A DNA stretch of 64,000 bases. Origin: Planctomycetia bacterium. Its GTDB lineage: Bacteria > Planctomycetota > Phycisphaerae > Phycisphaerales > SM1A02. Positions 1-9,108 of the stretch are shown in pieces. Each line of letters begins with the position of its first letter. Position 1 is the first letter of the stretch. The notes beneath the pieces were generated by a model that was given only the letters and a program-made list of their open reading frames with translations, had not been told where the DNA came from and searched no databases. The stretch spans positions 1 to 64,000 of the forward strand of contig SYGP01000031.1 of NCBI GenBank assembly GCA_005799495.1, written 5' to 3'. The position numbers were made by a program, and so were the translations under genes.

Positions 1-874
1 CCTGGTGCTGCCCGCGTTCGGCTTCTTGAACGAGATCGTGCCGGTCTTCAGTCGCAAGGTCGTCTTTGGCTACTCGTTGATGGTCGCAGCAACCGTAGCG
101 ATCGGATTCATTTCGCTGGGAGTCTGGGCGCATCACATGTTCGCGCTCGGGCTCTCACCCGAGCTGAATTCGTTCTTTGCGGCGTCGACATTCCTCATCG
201 CAGTGCCGACGGGGATCAAGATCTTCACCTGGCTGGGAACGATGGTTGGCGGGCGCATCCACTTCGCGACCCCGATGCTGTTTGCCACGGGGTTCCTCGC
301 CATGTTCACTTTTGGCGGACTCACGGGAGTCATGCTCGCCGTGGTGCCATTCGATTGGCAACTGTCCGACAGTTACTTCGTGGTGGCCCATTTCCACTAT
401 GTGCTCTTCGGCGGAACGGTGTTCGGCATCTTCGGCGCGATCTTCTATTGGTTCCCAAAGGCGACGGGACGGATGCTGAGCGAGCGGCTGGGACACTGGT
501 TCTTCTGGGTCCTGTTCCTCGGTTTCAACCTGACATTCCTGCCGATGCATGTGTCTGGCATTCTCGGCATGCCGCGCCGCATCTACACCTTCCAGCCTGA
601 TCGTGGGCTCGACCTGTGGAACCTGCTCTCGTCTGCGGGGGTGGTGCTGCAGGCCGCCGCGATTGCGTTGTTCCTCTGGAATGTCGTGCACTCGTTGCTG
701 CGCGGAAAGCCGGCGGGAAACAATCCTTGGAATGCGTGGACGCTGGAGTGGGCAACGAGCAGTCCGCCTCCCGACTGGAACTTTGACCGGATTCCGACGG
801 TCGGGTCGGCGCGCCCACTGTGGGATGTTGCCAACCCGCAGGACCCAGACCCATCGCCGGAGGCGCGAGGATGA
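1..874 (+). CDS. ctaD: Cytochrome c oxidase subunit I, 5'-truncated by the window edge
   Basis: C-terminal part of the haem-copper oxidase catalytic subunit, which reduces O2 to water in the cytoplasmic membrane and pumps protons. Reading is open from base 2. The visible 290 residues hold the CuB histidine pair (WAHHMF, about residues 41-46), the TGIKIFTW segment of the K-channel helix, and the haem-binding VAHFHYV motif (H129 and H131), followed by several hydrophobic helices and a polar C-terminal tail. The stop overlaps the start of the subunit III gene as ATGA. Subunit II is presumably upstream, outside the window. The type (A-family, caa3-like) is inferred from the motifs and neighbours. 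Confidence 0.96.
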   Translation, partial: LVLPAFGFLNEIVPVFSRKVVFGYSLMVAATVAIGFISLGVWAHHMFALGLSPELNSFFAASTFLIAVPTGIKIFTWLGTMVGGRIHFATPMLFATGFLAMFTFGGLTGVMLAVVPFDWQLSDSYFVVAHFHYVLFGGTVFGIFGAIFYWFPKATGRMLSERLGHWFFWVLFLGFNLTFLPMHVSGILGMPRRIYTFQPDRGLDLWNLLSSAGVVLQAAAIALFLWNVVHSLLRGKPAGNNPWNAWTLEWATSSPPPDWNFDRIPTVGSARPLWDVANPQDPDPSPEARG

Positions 875-1470
875 CGCGCATCGCCGTGCCGTTGCCGCCG
901 CTGCCGCATGTGTGGCGCCCCGACCGTGCGAAGGTCGGGATCATCTGCCTCATCCTGGTGGAGAGTTGCATCTTCCTGACCTTTGTCGTCGCGTACCTCT
1001 TCTTCATCGGCAAGAGTGCGAACGGTCCGCAGCCCCGGGAGGTGCTCGACCTCGCACCCGTCATCGTCAACTCCGTGGCGCTGCTGTCGAGCTCATGGAC
1101 CGTGGTGATCGCCGTGCGTGCACTGGAGCGTGGGAGAACGGGCTCCTTCCTCGGATGGCTGCTCTGCACCGTGCTGCTCGGCGGATTCTTCGTCGCGGGA
1201 ACTGCACGCGAATGGAGCGCGCTGATGTCGGAAGACCGCCTGTTCCTCTCGACCAATCTTTTCGGGACTTCCTTTTATTCGCTGGTCGGACTGCACTTGC
1301 TGCATGTTGTCGTCGGGCTGCTGATGCTGTCGGGCGTGTTCCTGCTTGGCATCACCGGTCGCGTTCGGCCCACCCATGCGCATGCGGTGGACATGGTGAG
1401 TTGGTACTGGCATTTCGTGGACGCCGTGTGGATCGTCGTCTTCGTGACCGTGTATGTGATTGGACGCTGA
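871..1470 (+). CDS. ctaE: Cytochrome c oxidase subunit III
   Basis: 199-residue membrane protein, a structural subunit of the haem-copper oxidase. It is almost entirely transmembrane (about five helices) and has the family's late helices with GTSFYSLVGLHLLHVVVG and WYWHFVDAVWIVVF, the latter a hallmark of subunit III. An upstream in-frame ATG at 820 would lie inside ctaD; the ATG at 871 overlaps the ctaD stop as ATGA and gives a normal N-terminus, so it is preferred. Length is typical of the short five-helix bacterial form. Confidence 0.95.
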   Translation: MTRIAVPLPPLPHVWRPDRAKVGIICLILVESCIFLTFVVAYLFFIGKSANGPQPREVLDLAPVIVNSVALLSSSWTVVIAVRALERGRTGSFLGWLLCTVLLGGFFVAGTAREWSALMSEDRLFLSTNLFGTSFYSLVGLHLLHVVVGLLMLSGVFLLGITGRVRPTHAHAVDMVSWYWHFVDAVWIVVFVTVYVIGR

Positions 1471-1478
1471 GACACACC

Positions 1479-2321
1479 ATGGCAGAACACCCTTCCAAGT
1501 TCACGGCGAGTGCATTCAATCCGCAGGATGCGGACGAAGTGCCGTATGGGAGGGCGATCCCAGAGCCCACGTCGGGTCCGATGGTCACGGCGGCGGGGGT
1601 GACGCTGGTTGCCGCTGCGCTCGTGACGAACTTCTGGGTGCTGGTGTGTGGCGTCGTCATTCTGGTGGTTGGGCTCGTGGTGTGGTTTCGAAACGTGTTC
1701 CCGCAGGAGCGACTGGAGGCGATTCCCGCTCGCGCGTTGACCGCTGCGGAGGCGGACTTCCGTGTTCCCGTGCGCGAAGTGCGGGAGCGCCCCGCCTACC
1801 CAGCGGAAGTGCACGCGATGAGTGCTGGGATCGTGGGAGGACTGCTCGGCGGCGTTGCGATGGCGTTCGTGGCATGTGCATGGGGAGTGGTGACGCAGGG
1901 CAGCGTGTGGATGCCCATCAATCTGCTCGTCGGGGTGCTGATTCCCGGTGTGGAGGGAAGCGATGTCGAAACACTGCGGGCGTTCCACGCAGGCTGGTTC
2001 GCGGTTGCGATTGGTATCCATGTGCTGCTCTCGATCGCGGTGGGCGCGCTCTATTCGACGGCGCTTCCGATTGCGGCAAACCGTCCGCTGCTGGCAGGTG
2101 CCGTCGTGATTCCGATCATCATGAGCGGTGTGGTGTGGGCGACCATCGCCACGGTGAACCCGACGCTTCAGGAGTACATCTCGTGGCCTTGGTTCATCGC
2201 CAGCCAGGTGGCGTTCGGAGTCGTGTGTGGCGGATGGACGAGCACGCGCGCGCGTGTGCCCGCCATGCGTGGGAGATCGTTGGCGCAGCGACTCGGCATT
2301 GAACGCGGGGGTGAAGCATGA
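1479..2321 (+). CDS. Oxidase-cluster membrane protein, subunit IV-like N-terminus
   Basis: 280 residues. After a polar N-terminus two adjacent hydrophobic helices (about residues 30-70) end in VVWFRNVFPQER, resembling the small subunit IV of planctomycete cytochrome oxidases. A long C-terminal half adds about five further helices of unknown function. The gene lies 8 bases after subunit III and overlaps the next gene (ATGA at 2318), so it is almost certainly part of the oxidase operon. The subunit IV assignment covers only the N-terminal helices; the rest is unassigned. Alternative: an oxidase assembly or quinol-interaction membrane protein. Confidence 0.7.
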   Translation: MAEHPSKFTASAFNPQDADEVPYGRAIPEPTSGPMVTAAGVTLVAAALVTNFWVLVCGVVILVVGLVVWFRNVFPQERLEAIPARALTAAEADFRVPVREVRERPAYPAEVHAMSAGIVGGLLGGVAMAFVACAWGVVTQGSVWMPINLLVGVLIPGVEGSDVETLRAFHAGWFAVAIGIHVLLSIAVGALYSTALPIAANRPLLAGAVVIPIIMSGVVWATIATVNPTLQEYISWPWFIASQVAFGVVCGGWTSTRARVPAMRGRSLAQRLGIERGGEA

Positions 2322-3016
2322 ACGCGCTCCGTCTCCTGCGCGCGGCAAGCCTGCCATCTCTCTGTGGCGCGCTCCTGAGTAGTGCGGGCGCATGCGACCG
2401 ATTGCCTGGACGACCTGAGAGCGCACAAGTCGCGCAGGAGGGTTCGCCCGAGTGGACGGCACATGTATTCAATACGAGTTGCCGCGGCTGTCACGCACAA
2501 GGATCGGAGGGCGCTGCGGTTCCGCTGATGGACAACGCCTACTGGCGCGCTGCCACGGATGAGCAGGTCACGCAAGCGGTGCTTCATGGTCAGGGCGTGC
2601 TCATGCCGGCCTTCGGTCCAACGGTGGGAGGTCCGTTCACCCCGTCGCAGGCGAGCGCGCTCACGCGTGGCATGCGAGCGTTGTGGGGTGGCGGTGCCGT
2701 GCGTTCGCCCGAGATGTCCGGGACGGTCGTGGCGGGCAACGCAACGAACGGAAAGGCCATCTTCGATGTGGCGTGTGCGGCGTGTCACGGAGCGAATGGA
2801 TCATCGGGCAGTGTGACGGATCCGATGTACTTGCGGCTGGTGTCCGATCAGGGACTGTGGACTGCGGTGGTCGCCGGACGAAGGGCGCTCGGCAGTCCAG
2901 CGTGGAACGAGCCGATGCCGGGTCGTCCGAACGGACTGACCACGACGGAAGTTGCCGATGTCGTTGCCTATCTTTCCTCGGAGCGGCCACGCAGCATGTC
3001 GGAGATGCAACCATGA
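2318..3016 (+). CDS. Dihaem c-type cytochrome, probable lipoprotein
   Basis: 232-residue exported electron carrier. The N-terminal signal ends in SAGAC (Cys26), an acceptable lipobox, suggesting membrane anchoring. Two covalent haem sites are visible: CRGCH (55-59) and CAACH (about 152-156), each followed by a Met-containing segment (MPAFGP; MPGRPNG) that may supply the axial ligand. Position between oxidase and Rieske genes suggests it shuttles electrons between the bc-type complex and the oxidase. Overlaps both neighbours by 4 bases. Confidence 0.9.
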   Translation: MNALRLLRAASLPSLCGALLSSAGACDRLPGRPESAQVAQEGSPEWTAHVFNTSCRGCHAQGSEGAAVPLMDNAYWRAATDEQVTQAVLHGQGVLMPAFGPTVGGPFTPSQASALTRGMRALWGGGAVRSPEMSGTVVAGNATNGKAIFDVACAACHGANGSSGSVTDPMYLRLVSDQGLWTAVVAGRRALGSPAWNEPMPGRPNGLTTTEVADVVAYLSSERPRSMSEMQP

Positions 3017-3597
3017 GCGACAGTCGTCCGCACGCACCTGGCGAACCACCCTCACACAGTGGCGCTTCGAAGCCTTGTGTCAACTGTGGATGCGCAGACA
3101 AGAGAGGCAGTCGCGACGCCCGGCGCGGGTTCATGTTCCGCTTCGGTGCAGCGTTGCTTGGGGTCGGTGGAGCGATCGCCGCGGTGCCGATCCTTGGAAC
3201 GCTCCTGGCTCCTGCGCGGCGACAGGCAAGCGCGTGGGTGTCGCTTGGAAGTGCGGAGGCGTTTCCGCCCGGGCAGACACGCTTTGCGACTTTCCTCAAT
3301 CCGATCCGGCAGCCCACGGATGGTGATGCGGCGAAGACCGCGTGCTGGGTTCGCTGCATCAGCCCAGGGAAGTACCAGGTCTTCGCGGTGAACTGTGCGC
3401 ATCTCGGTTGTCCCGTCCGCTGGTTTGCGCAGTCGCGGCTCTTCATGTGTCCGTGCCATGGCGGCGCGTACTACGAGGATGGTTCGCGCGCCGCCGGACC
3501 GCCGCCGCGCGGGCTGTTCGAGTATCCGTGGAAGATCGATGGAGGCAATCTGCTGATCGAGGCGGGACATCTGCCTGGACTGGAGCAGTCCACATGA
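3013..3597 (+). CDS. Rieske iron-sulfur protein of a bc-type complex
   Basis: 194 residues. The [2Fe-2S] site is intact: CAHLGC and CPCHGG with the usual spacing, followed by the Gly-Pro-Pro-rich loop. An N-terminal RRGFMF followed by a hydrophobic stretch resembles a twin-arginine export signal that remains as a membrane anchor. Before it sits an unusual cysteine cluster, CVNCGC, within the first 30 residues, which would stay on the cytoplasmic side. It is followed directly by cytochrome b, so it is the Rieske subunit of the quinol:cytochrome c reductase. Start chosen by the ATGA overlap with the preceding gene. Confidence 0.93.
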   Translation: MSDSRPHAPGEPPSHSGASKPCVNCGCADKRGSRDARRGFMFRFGAALLGVGGAIAAVPILGTLLAPARRQASAWVSLGSAEAFPPGQTRFATFLNPIRQPTDGDAAKTACWVRCISPGKYQVFAVNCAHLGCPVRWFAQSRLFMCPCHGGAYYEDGSRAAGPPPRGLFEYPWKIDGGNLLIEAGHLPGLEQST

Positions 3598-5105
3598 AAG
3601 CGCCGCGCATGTTCGGCGTGGCGATCGACTGGGTCGAGTCCCGCACCGGTGCCGTGGCGTTCATCGCGCCTCTGCTGACGCATCATGTGCCGCGCAACGC
3701 GAAGTGGTGGTATGTGTTCGGGAGTGCGACACTGATGTTCTTCACGATCCAGATCGTGACTGGTGTCTGCCTCGCAACGCTGTACGCGCCGAGCGCGGCG
3801 GAGGCGTGGGAGAGCCTGCGATACATCGATCAGCAAGTGCCCTTCGGGTGGATGCTGCGTGCGCTGCACGGATGGTCGAGCAACGCCATGGTCGTGATGA
3901 TGGCGATTCACATGCTGCAGGTGTTCCTGCATGCGTCCTACAAGTTCCCGCGCGAACTGAACTGGGTGACAGGCGTCTTCCTGTTGTTCACCGTGCTCGC
4001 GCTCGCATTCACCGGGCAGGTGATGCGCTGGGATCAGGACGCCTATTGGGGGCTCGGCATCGGCGCGTCGATCGCCGATCGCGTTCCATTGATCGGCAAT
4101 CAGGTGCGCGGCCTGCTGCTCGGTGGCCCGATCATCGGCGGTGAAACGCTTAGCCGATTCTTTGCGCTGCATGTGTTTGTGCTGCCCGGGGCCGCGATCG
4201 GTCTGGTGGGGCTGCACCTTGCGCTCATCATGAAGAACGGCATCAGCGAAATGCCGAAGCCGGGCGCAACGGTGGAGCCCGCAACCTACCGAGCGGAGTA
4301 CGAACAGCGGATGGAGAAGGATGGCGTTCCCTTCTATCCCGACGCTGCGCAGCGAGACATGGTCTTCTGCGGCGCATGCTTGGTGCTGCTGGTGGTGCTT
4401 GCCGCGGTGTACGGACCCTTTGGTCCCGGCGGGCAACCTGATCCGACGCTGATCGATACGAACCCGCGACCCGACTATCCGTTCCTGTGGATCTTTGGTG
4501 CGGTCAGCCTGCTTCCGCCGGCATCGGAAACCGCCGTGATGCTGGTGGCGCCGCTCGTGGGTGTGCTCGTGCTGGTTGCCGTGCCGTTCCTTGCCAACGC
4601 GGGAGAGCGCGCACCGAGCCGACGCCCTGGCATGGTGTTGGTCGCCGCGCTCGCCGTGATGGCCGTCGCGGCGCTCACCTGGGAGGGCAAGACGAGTCCC
4701 TGGTCGCCTGTGATGGACGGCTGGTCTGCGCTGCCCACGCCAAGCCACTTCCTCACGGGGCGAACGCCGCTGGAAGTGCAGGGGGCAAATGTCTTCCAGT
4801 TTGCGCAGTGCCGCAACTGCCATTCGCTGAATGGGCTCGGTGGCGAGCGTGGACCCGCTCTCGACGCGATTGCCACGCGGATGACGGCCGACCAGTTGAT
4901 GCGGCAGATTCAGCAGGGAGACGGGAACATGCCGGCGTTCGGGCGCAATCTCGATAGCGCACAGATGACCGCGCTCGTGTCGTTCCTGACCACCCTGCGT
5001 CCCGAGTTCGAAGCGCCCGCCGTGATTCCGGGCGCGCAGTTGCCGCTTCCCGTGCGGCAGATGCCGGGCGAGGTTGCAACGCCCGTGGCGGCTGGAACCC
5101 AGTGA
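3594..5105 (+). CDS. Cytochrome b with C-terminal cytochrome c domain
   Basis: 503 residues. The first ~230 residues match the cytochrome b/b6 core, with haem-ligand histidines in LHGWSSN, AIHMLQVFLH and LHVFVLPGAAIGLVGLHLA, and quinol-site features around GQVMRWDQDAYWG. A second hydrophobic part corresponds to the subunit IV region. After the last helix a soluble domain carries one CRNCH haem site and a GNMPAFG methionine segment, so the haem c1-like function is fused to cytochrome b. This is a single-polypeptide b/c subunit of a quinol oxidising complex feeding the neighbouring oxidase. Confidence 0.92.
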   Translation: MKAPRMFGVAIDWVESRTGAVAFIAPLLTHHVPRNAKWWYVFGSATLMFFTIQIVTGVCLATLYAPSAAEAWESLRYIDQQVPFGWMLRALHGWSSNAMVVMMAIHMLQVFLHASYKFPRELNWVTGVFLLFTVLALAFTGQVMRWDQDAYWGLGIGASIADRVPLIGNQVRGLLLGGPIIGGETLSRFFALHVFVLPGAAIGLVGLHLALIMKNGISEMPKPGATVEPATYRAEYEQRMEKDGVPFYPDAAQRDMVFCGACLVLLVVLAAVYGPFGPGGQPDPTLIDTNPRPDYPFLWIFGAVSLLPPASETAVMLVAPLVGVLVLVAVPFLANAGERAPSRRPGMVLVAALAVMAVAALTWEGKTSPWSPVMDGWSALPTPSHFLTGRTPLEVQGANVFQFAQCRNCHSLNGLGGERGPALDAIATRMTADQLMRQIQQGDGNMPAFGRNLDSAQMTALVSFLTTLRPEFEAPAVIPGAQLPLPVRQMPGEVATPVAAGTQ

Positions 5106-7372
5106 ACGCACTCGCTGGCGCCGCGCGCTGGAATGTCGATCCGTGGTTGCTGCTGCCGCTTGGTGCGGTGGTCCTTGCGTATGCGCGCGGCCTGCGTGGC
5201 TTGGTCGGTCGCCGAGGCTTCCCCATCTGGCGTCCCTGGTGCTTCTCAGCGGGCATGTGCGTCCTGCTCGCAGCCCTTGTCTCGCCGATCGATTTCCTCG
5301 GTCATCTCCTGCTGTCGTTCCACATGCTGCAGCACTGGCTGCTGATGATGGTCGCCGTTCCCCTCTTGCTGCTCGGATCCGCCGGGATGGTTGTTCTGCG
5401 CGGGCTGCCGAGCCGCGTTCGGCGCGGCGCACTCGGCCCGTTCCTCGCCAGTGCCGCGTGTCGCAGCGCGCTGCGGACGCTCGTTCATCCGATCACGGGT
5501 TGGACTGCGCTGCTGATCGTCACCGTGGCATGGCACGTGCCCGCGCTCTACCAGGCTGCGCTGGAGCAGGACTGGATACACAAGGTTGAACACGCGTCGT
5601 TCATCGTGGGCGCCGTGTTGTTCTGGTATCCGATTGTTGCGCCGTGGCCATCGCGGCGTGTGTGGCCGAGCGCGGCGTTCATTGCGTATGTGTTGGCAGC
5701 CGACCTCCAGAACACGGTGTTTGCATCGATCCTGACTTTCTCGGATCGGGTGCTGTATCCCGTGTACGAACCGACTGCAACAGCCCTCGGTTGGTCTGCG
5801 TTGCGCGATCAGCAACTCGCGGGTGCCATCATGTGGACTGGAACGCAACTCATCATGTTGCCCGTCGCGGTGCTGTTCGTGCGGCGCGCGCTGCTCGGCG
5901 ACGCGAGGGAAGCTCCGGCTTCGCATCGGCGCCCACCCGTTCGAAGCCAGCCGTTCGATCTGCTGCGGATGCCGTTCATCGGTGCCGTCCTGCGCAGTCG
6001 CCGCGCGCGCGGCACGCTGCGTTGGGCGGCCCTCGTGAGTGCGGTGGCGGTGATGGTGGACGGGTGGCTTGGCCCTCAGGACGCGCCATCCAATCTGGCG
6101 GGAACGATCCCCTGGACGCACTGGCGCGGGATCGCCGTGCTTGCGCTGCTCGTGTGCGGCAATGTGCTGTGCATGACATGCCCTCTCGTGGCTGCGCGCA
6201 ATCTCCTGCGCCGCGTGTGGACGCCGCGCCTGCGTTGGCCGCGCGCGCTTGGCGGCAAGTGGGTGGCGGCCGGGCTGGTGGTGGTGTGGCTCGTGGTGTA
6301 CGAGGCGTTCGATCTGTGGGCAACGCCCGCGGGAACAGCGTGGGTGCTGCTGGGATTCTTCGTCGCGGCGCTGGTGGTGGATGGGCTCTTCAAGGGTGCT
6401 GCGTTCTGCAAGTCCGTCTGTCCGATTGGGCAGTTCCAAATGGTGCAGTCGACGCTCTCGCCGCTGGGCGTTTCCGTCCGCGATGAGAATGTCTGCCAAA
6501 GCTGCGAGACGCAAGAGTGCATTCGTGGTGCGCAACCACGCGGTGGACTGATCCCGCTTCGCGTGGCGGTGCGTGGATGCGAACTGGAATTGTTCCAACC
6601 TGCCAAGCGCGGCAATATCGACTGCACGTTCTGTCTCGACTGCGCCGATGCGTGCCCGCACGGCAATGTGGCGTTGCAACCGATTCGCGTCCGCGATTCG
6701 CTGGCGTCGCCCGTGTGGGGCTCGTCGATTGGACGCATCGATGGGCGAATCGACCTGGCCCTGCTGATGCTGGTGCTTGTCTTTGGCGCGTTCACCAATG
6801 CGGCAGCCATGACGGGTCCATGGCTCGATCTGGCGGACTCCCTGTCTGCGCGGTGGAACATGACATCGCCCACGCTGGTGGAGGGAGCGTTGGCGTTGAC
6901 GGGCGTGTGCGTCCTTCCACTCTTCGCTGCGCTGATCGCTGCTGCCGCGAGCGCACGCCTCGGCGGCGGTGGATGGCTCGGCAACTTCAACCTCGGCGCG
7001 CATGCACTCGTCCCCATTGGCGCGATGATGTGGCTTGTGCACTGGACCTTTCATCTCGCGACGAGCAGTCAGACGGCGATTCCAGCAGCGCAGCGCGCGA
7101 TGCTTGATCTGGGCATCGACTGGTTCGGTCAGCCGCAGTGGGCGCAGTCGTGTTGCGTTCCCACGCCGACATGGCTGCTGCCGATCGAGCTGCTGCTGCT
7201 GCAGGGCGGGCTGCTCTGCAGCGGTTGGATCGCCTGGCGTCAGCGCGTGGAGCGAAGCGAACGCCGTCCCATCCGCGCGAGTCTGCCCTGGTGGCTTCTG
7301 GCCATCGGCTTGTGGGCATGGGGAACATGGATCGTGATGCAGCCCATGCAGATGCGGGGGACTGCCCTGTGA
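5102..7372 (+). CDS. CtaG-type oxidase assembly protein fused to a membrane polyferredoxin
   Basis: 756 residues, GTG start overlapping the cytochrome b stop (GTGA). Residues ~1-275 are the caa3-type CtaG family: seven or so helices with LSFHMLQHWLLMMVAVPLLL, WHVPALYQAAL and the D-x-Q-N-x-x-F segment (LAADLQNTVFASIL), a family linked to copper delivery to oxidase. Residues ~300-756 are a polyferredoxin of the NapH/CcoG style: membrane helices, CMTCP, CKSVCP, CQSCETQEC and CTFCLDCADACP, sufficient for two [4Fe-4S] clusters, then more helices. No frameshift or internal start is evident, so it appears to be one polypeptide combining metal insertion and electron transfer for oxidase maturation (inference). 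Confidence 0.85.
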   Translation: MNALAGAARWNVDPWLLLPLGAVVLAYARGLRGLVGRRGFPIWRPWCFSAGMCVLLAALVSPIDFLGHLLLSFHMLQHWLLMMVAVPLLLLGSAGMVVLRGLPSRVRRGALGPFLASAACRSALRTLVHPITGWTALLIVTVAWHVPALYQAALEQDWIHKVEHASFIVGAVLFWYPIVAPWPSRRVWPSAAFIAYVLAADLQNTVFASILTFSDRVLYPVYEPTATALGWSALRDQQLAGAIMWTGTQLIMLPVAVLFVRRALLGDAREAPASHRRPPVRSQPFDLLRMPFIGAVLRSRRARGTLRWAALVSAVAVMVDGWLGPQDAPSNLAGTIPWTHWRGIAVLALLVCGNVLCMTCPLVAARNLLRRVWTPRLRWPRALGGKWVAAGLVVVWLVVYEAFDLWATPAGTAWVLLGFFVAALVVDGLFKGAAFCKSVCPIGQFQMVQSTLSPLGVSVRDENVCQSCETQECIRGAQPRGGLIPLRVAVRGCELELFQPAKRGNIDCTFCLDCADACPHGNVALQPIRVRDSLASPVWGSSIGRIDGRIDLALLMLVLVFGAFTNAAAMTGPWLDLADSLSARWNMTSPTLVEGALALTGVCVLPLFAALIAAAASARLGGGGWLGNFNLGAHALVPIGAMMWLVHWTFHLATSSQTAIPAAQRAMLDLGIDWFGQPQWAQSCCVPTPTWLLPIELLLLQGGLLCSGWIAWRQRVERSERRPIRASLPWWLLAIGLWAWGTWIVMQPMQMRGTAL

Positions 7373-7872
7373 TTCTGCTGCGCCGAGTCCTGCTGATGTG
7401 CGCGTGCGCGTCGTTGCCGTCTGGCCTGGTGTGTGCCGATGGTGGTGCCATCCTGGACCGCGGCGAGTGGGCTGGAGGCCGCTTCGTCCTGTGGGTGAAT
7501 CCTGCACCGCCCACCGTGGGGCCCACGGAGTGGACGCTGTTGCATGCGGTGGACCCTGCCGCGATGCCGCAGCGCATGGTCCTTCGCCTGGACGGCGCTG
7601 GCGGCGCTTGGCAGGAGGAAGTCTTCGTGCCGATGGATGCAGGCAGTGCGATGCACACCTGCATCACCTCGCTGCCCTTTGCCGGCGAGTGGAGGGTCAC
7701 GCTTCGGCGCGAGGGTCCTGGATGGCAGCCGCACACGGTCGTACTTCTGGTGCAGCCTGCGCAGGCGCCGTGGCATGCGGCACTGCCTTGGATGCTGCTG
7801 TGGATTCCCGCTGGGATTCTTCTGGTCCTGCGGGAGTCGCTCGCGATCCGGCAGCGCCGTGCGCGTCGCTGA
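7369..7872 (+). CDS. FixH/YtkA-like exported membrane protein of the oxidase cluster
   Basis: 167 residues from a GTG overlapping the previous stop. An N-terminal signal (hydrophobic run ending near LVCADGG) precedes a ~110-residue beta-rich domain with the pattern seen in FixH/YtkA proteins (GEWRVTLRREG near the end). A C-terminal helix (about 133-153) and Arg-rich tail anchor it. Such proteins accompany polyferredoxin and copper-handling genes in oxidase assembly clusters, matching the fused gene just upstream. Sequence support is modest; context carries much of the call. Confidence 0.6.
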   Translation: MILLRRVLLMCACASLPSGLVCADGGAILDRGEWAGGRFVLWVNPAPPTVGPTEWTLLHAVDPAAMPQRMVLRLDGAGGAWQEEVFVPMDAGSAMHTCITSLPFAGEWRVTLRREGPGWQPHTVVLLVQPAQAPWHAALPWMLLWIPAGILLVLRESLAIRQRRARR

Positions 7873-7888
7873 CCGTTATCCTCGCTGC

Positions 7889-9022
7889 ATGGGTCTTTCG
7901 GAAGCCGTTCCGCAGCGGAAGCCACCGAGCACACACGACGCCGCCGATGATCTGCGCCGACTGTTGTCCCTCGATGACATGGAGTCGGTTGCACGCACGC
8001 GACTGAGCGAGATGGCGCATGCCTACTTCGTGGGCGGAGCCGGTGACGAAAGAACGCTTGGGCAGAACAGGAGTGCGTGGGCGGAGATCGACATCTGGCA
8101 TCGTGTGCTCGTGGATGTGTCGAAGCGTTCGACCGCTTGCACGCTCTTCGGTCGTCCAAGCAGCATGCCGATCCTGGCTGCGCCGACCGCGCTGCACAAG
8201 CTCGCGCACATCGAAGGAGAATGTGCCACGGCTCGCGGGTGTGAAGCCGCAGGCGTTCCCATGGTGATCAGTTCCCTTGCGTCAACCGCGATCGAGGAGA
8301 TTGCCGCGGCAGCGCGGTGCCCGCTGCTGATGCAGGTGTATCTCGGGCAGGATCGTGCGCTCGGACGCGATCTGATCGCGCGAGCCGAAGCGGCGGGGTT
8401 TGTCGGTCTGCAGCTCACGGTGGATACGCCCGTCTGGGGTCTTCGTCACCGAGAGATCACGAGTGGATTCCACATTCCTGCAGGCATGGATGTCGTCAAT
8501 CTGCGCGGGCAGGATGGGGGGAAGTCCGCGCAGGGCGTTGGCATCGCACAGGTGCTTGGCTGGACGATCTCGCCGTCGGTGACATGGAAGGACCTGGAAT
8601 GGGCGTGCGGACTGACGAAGTTGCCCGTCTATGCGAAGGGCATCTGCCGCGCCGATGACGCGCGACGGGCGGTCGATGCTGGCGCGCGCGGCATCGTCGT
8701 CAGCAATCATGGTGGGCGGCAACTCGATGGCACACCTGCAACGGTGCGTGCGCTGCCCGGTGTGGTCCGTGCGGTGGACGGCCGTGTTCCAGTGCTCGTG
8801 GATGGGGGCATCCGGCGCGGAGTCGATGTGCTGCGCGCGATCGCGATCGGTGCAACGGCTGTGCAGGTAGGCCGACCTGTGCTGTGGGGGCTCGCGTGCG
8901 GCGGTTCTGCTGGCGTGGCGAGGTGCTTCGAGATTCTGCGCGAAGAACTCGACCGCGCGATGGCGCTCGCTGGTTGCGCCGATGTGGCAAGCATCCAAGC
9001 CGATCTGCTGCAGCAAGGCTGA
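7889..9022 (+). CDS. FMN-dependent alpha-hydroxyacid oxidase/dehydrogenase
   Basis: 377 residues, full length for the LldD/glycolate oxidase/hydroxymandelate oxidase family, which oxidises (S)-2-hydroxyacids to 2-oxoacids with FMN. Visible are the family's catalytic segment SNHGGRQLDG (active-site His, substrate Arg), the strand YAKGICRADDA with the FMN-contacting Lys, VDGGIRRGVDVLRA, and the phosphate-binding GRPVLWGLA near the end. Substrate cannot be fixed from sequence; lactate, glycolate or a larger hydroxyacid are all possible. No Shine-Dalgarno is seen, but TATCCT lies exactly six bases before the ATG (7877-7882), as in other likely leaderless genes here. Confidence 0.9.
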   Translation: MGLSEAVPQRKPPSTHDAADDLRRLLSLDDMESVARTRLSEMAHAYFVGGAGDERTLGQNRSAWAEIDIWHRVLVDVSKRSTACTLFGRPSSMPILAAPTALHKLAHIEGECATARGCEAAGVPMVISSLASTAIEEIAAAARCPLLMQVYLGQDRALGRDLIARAEAAGFVGLQLTVDTPVWGLRHREITSGFHIPAGMDVVNLRGQDGGKSAQGVGIAQVLGWTISPSVTWKDLEWACGLTKLPVYAKGICRADDARRAVDAGARGIVVSNHGGRQLDGTPATVRALPGVVRAVDGRVPVLVDGGIRRGVDVLRAIAIGATAVQVGRPVLWGLACGGSAGVARCFEILREELDRAMALAGCADVASIQADLLQQG

Positions 9023-9080
9023 AGAACGCGGCGGCATGGGTGGACTCGGTGGGGCAGTGGGGTCGCCCGTTGGCCTTGGC

Positions 9081-9108
9081 TTGACCAATCCGTCCCCGCC
9101 GATACCCT
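9081..9108 (+). promoter_or_regulatory. Probable promoter of imuA-imuB-dnaE2
   Basis: TTGACC (9081-9086), 16-base spacer, TACCCT (9103-9108), giving a leader of about 20 bases before the imuA ATG at 9135. Damage-inducible control would be expected for this cassette, but no LexA site known to me is recognisable. Confidence 0.5.

Noticed and set aside
549-1478. Long upstream extension of the subunit IV-like gene frame
   Set aside because: It lies in an alternative frame of ctaD and ctaE, which are unmistakable; the real start is 1479.
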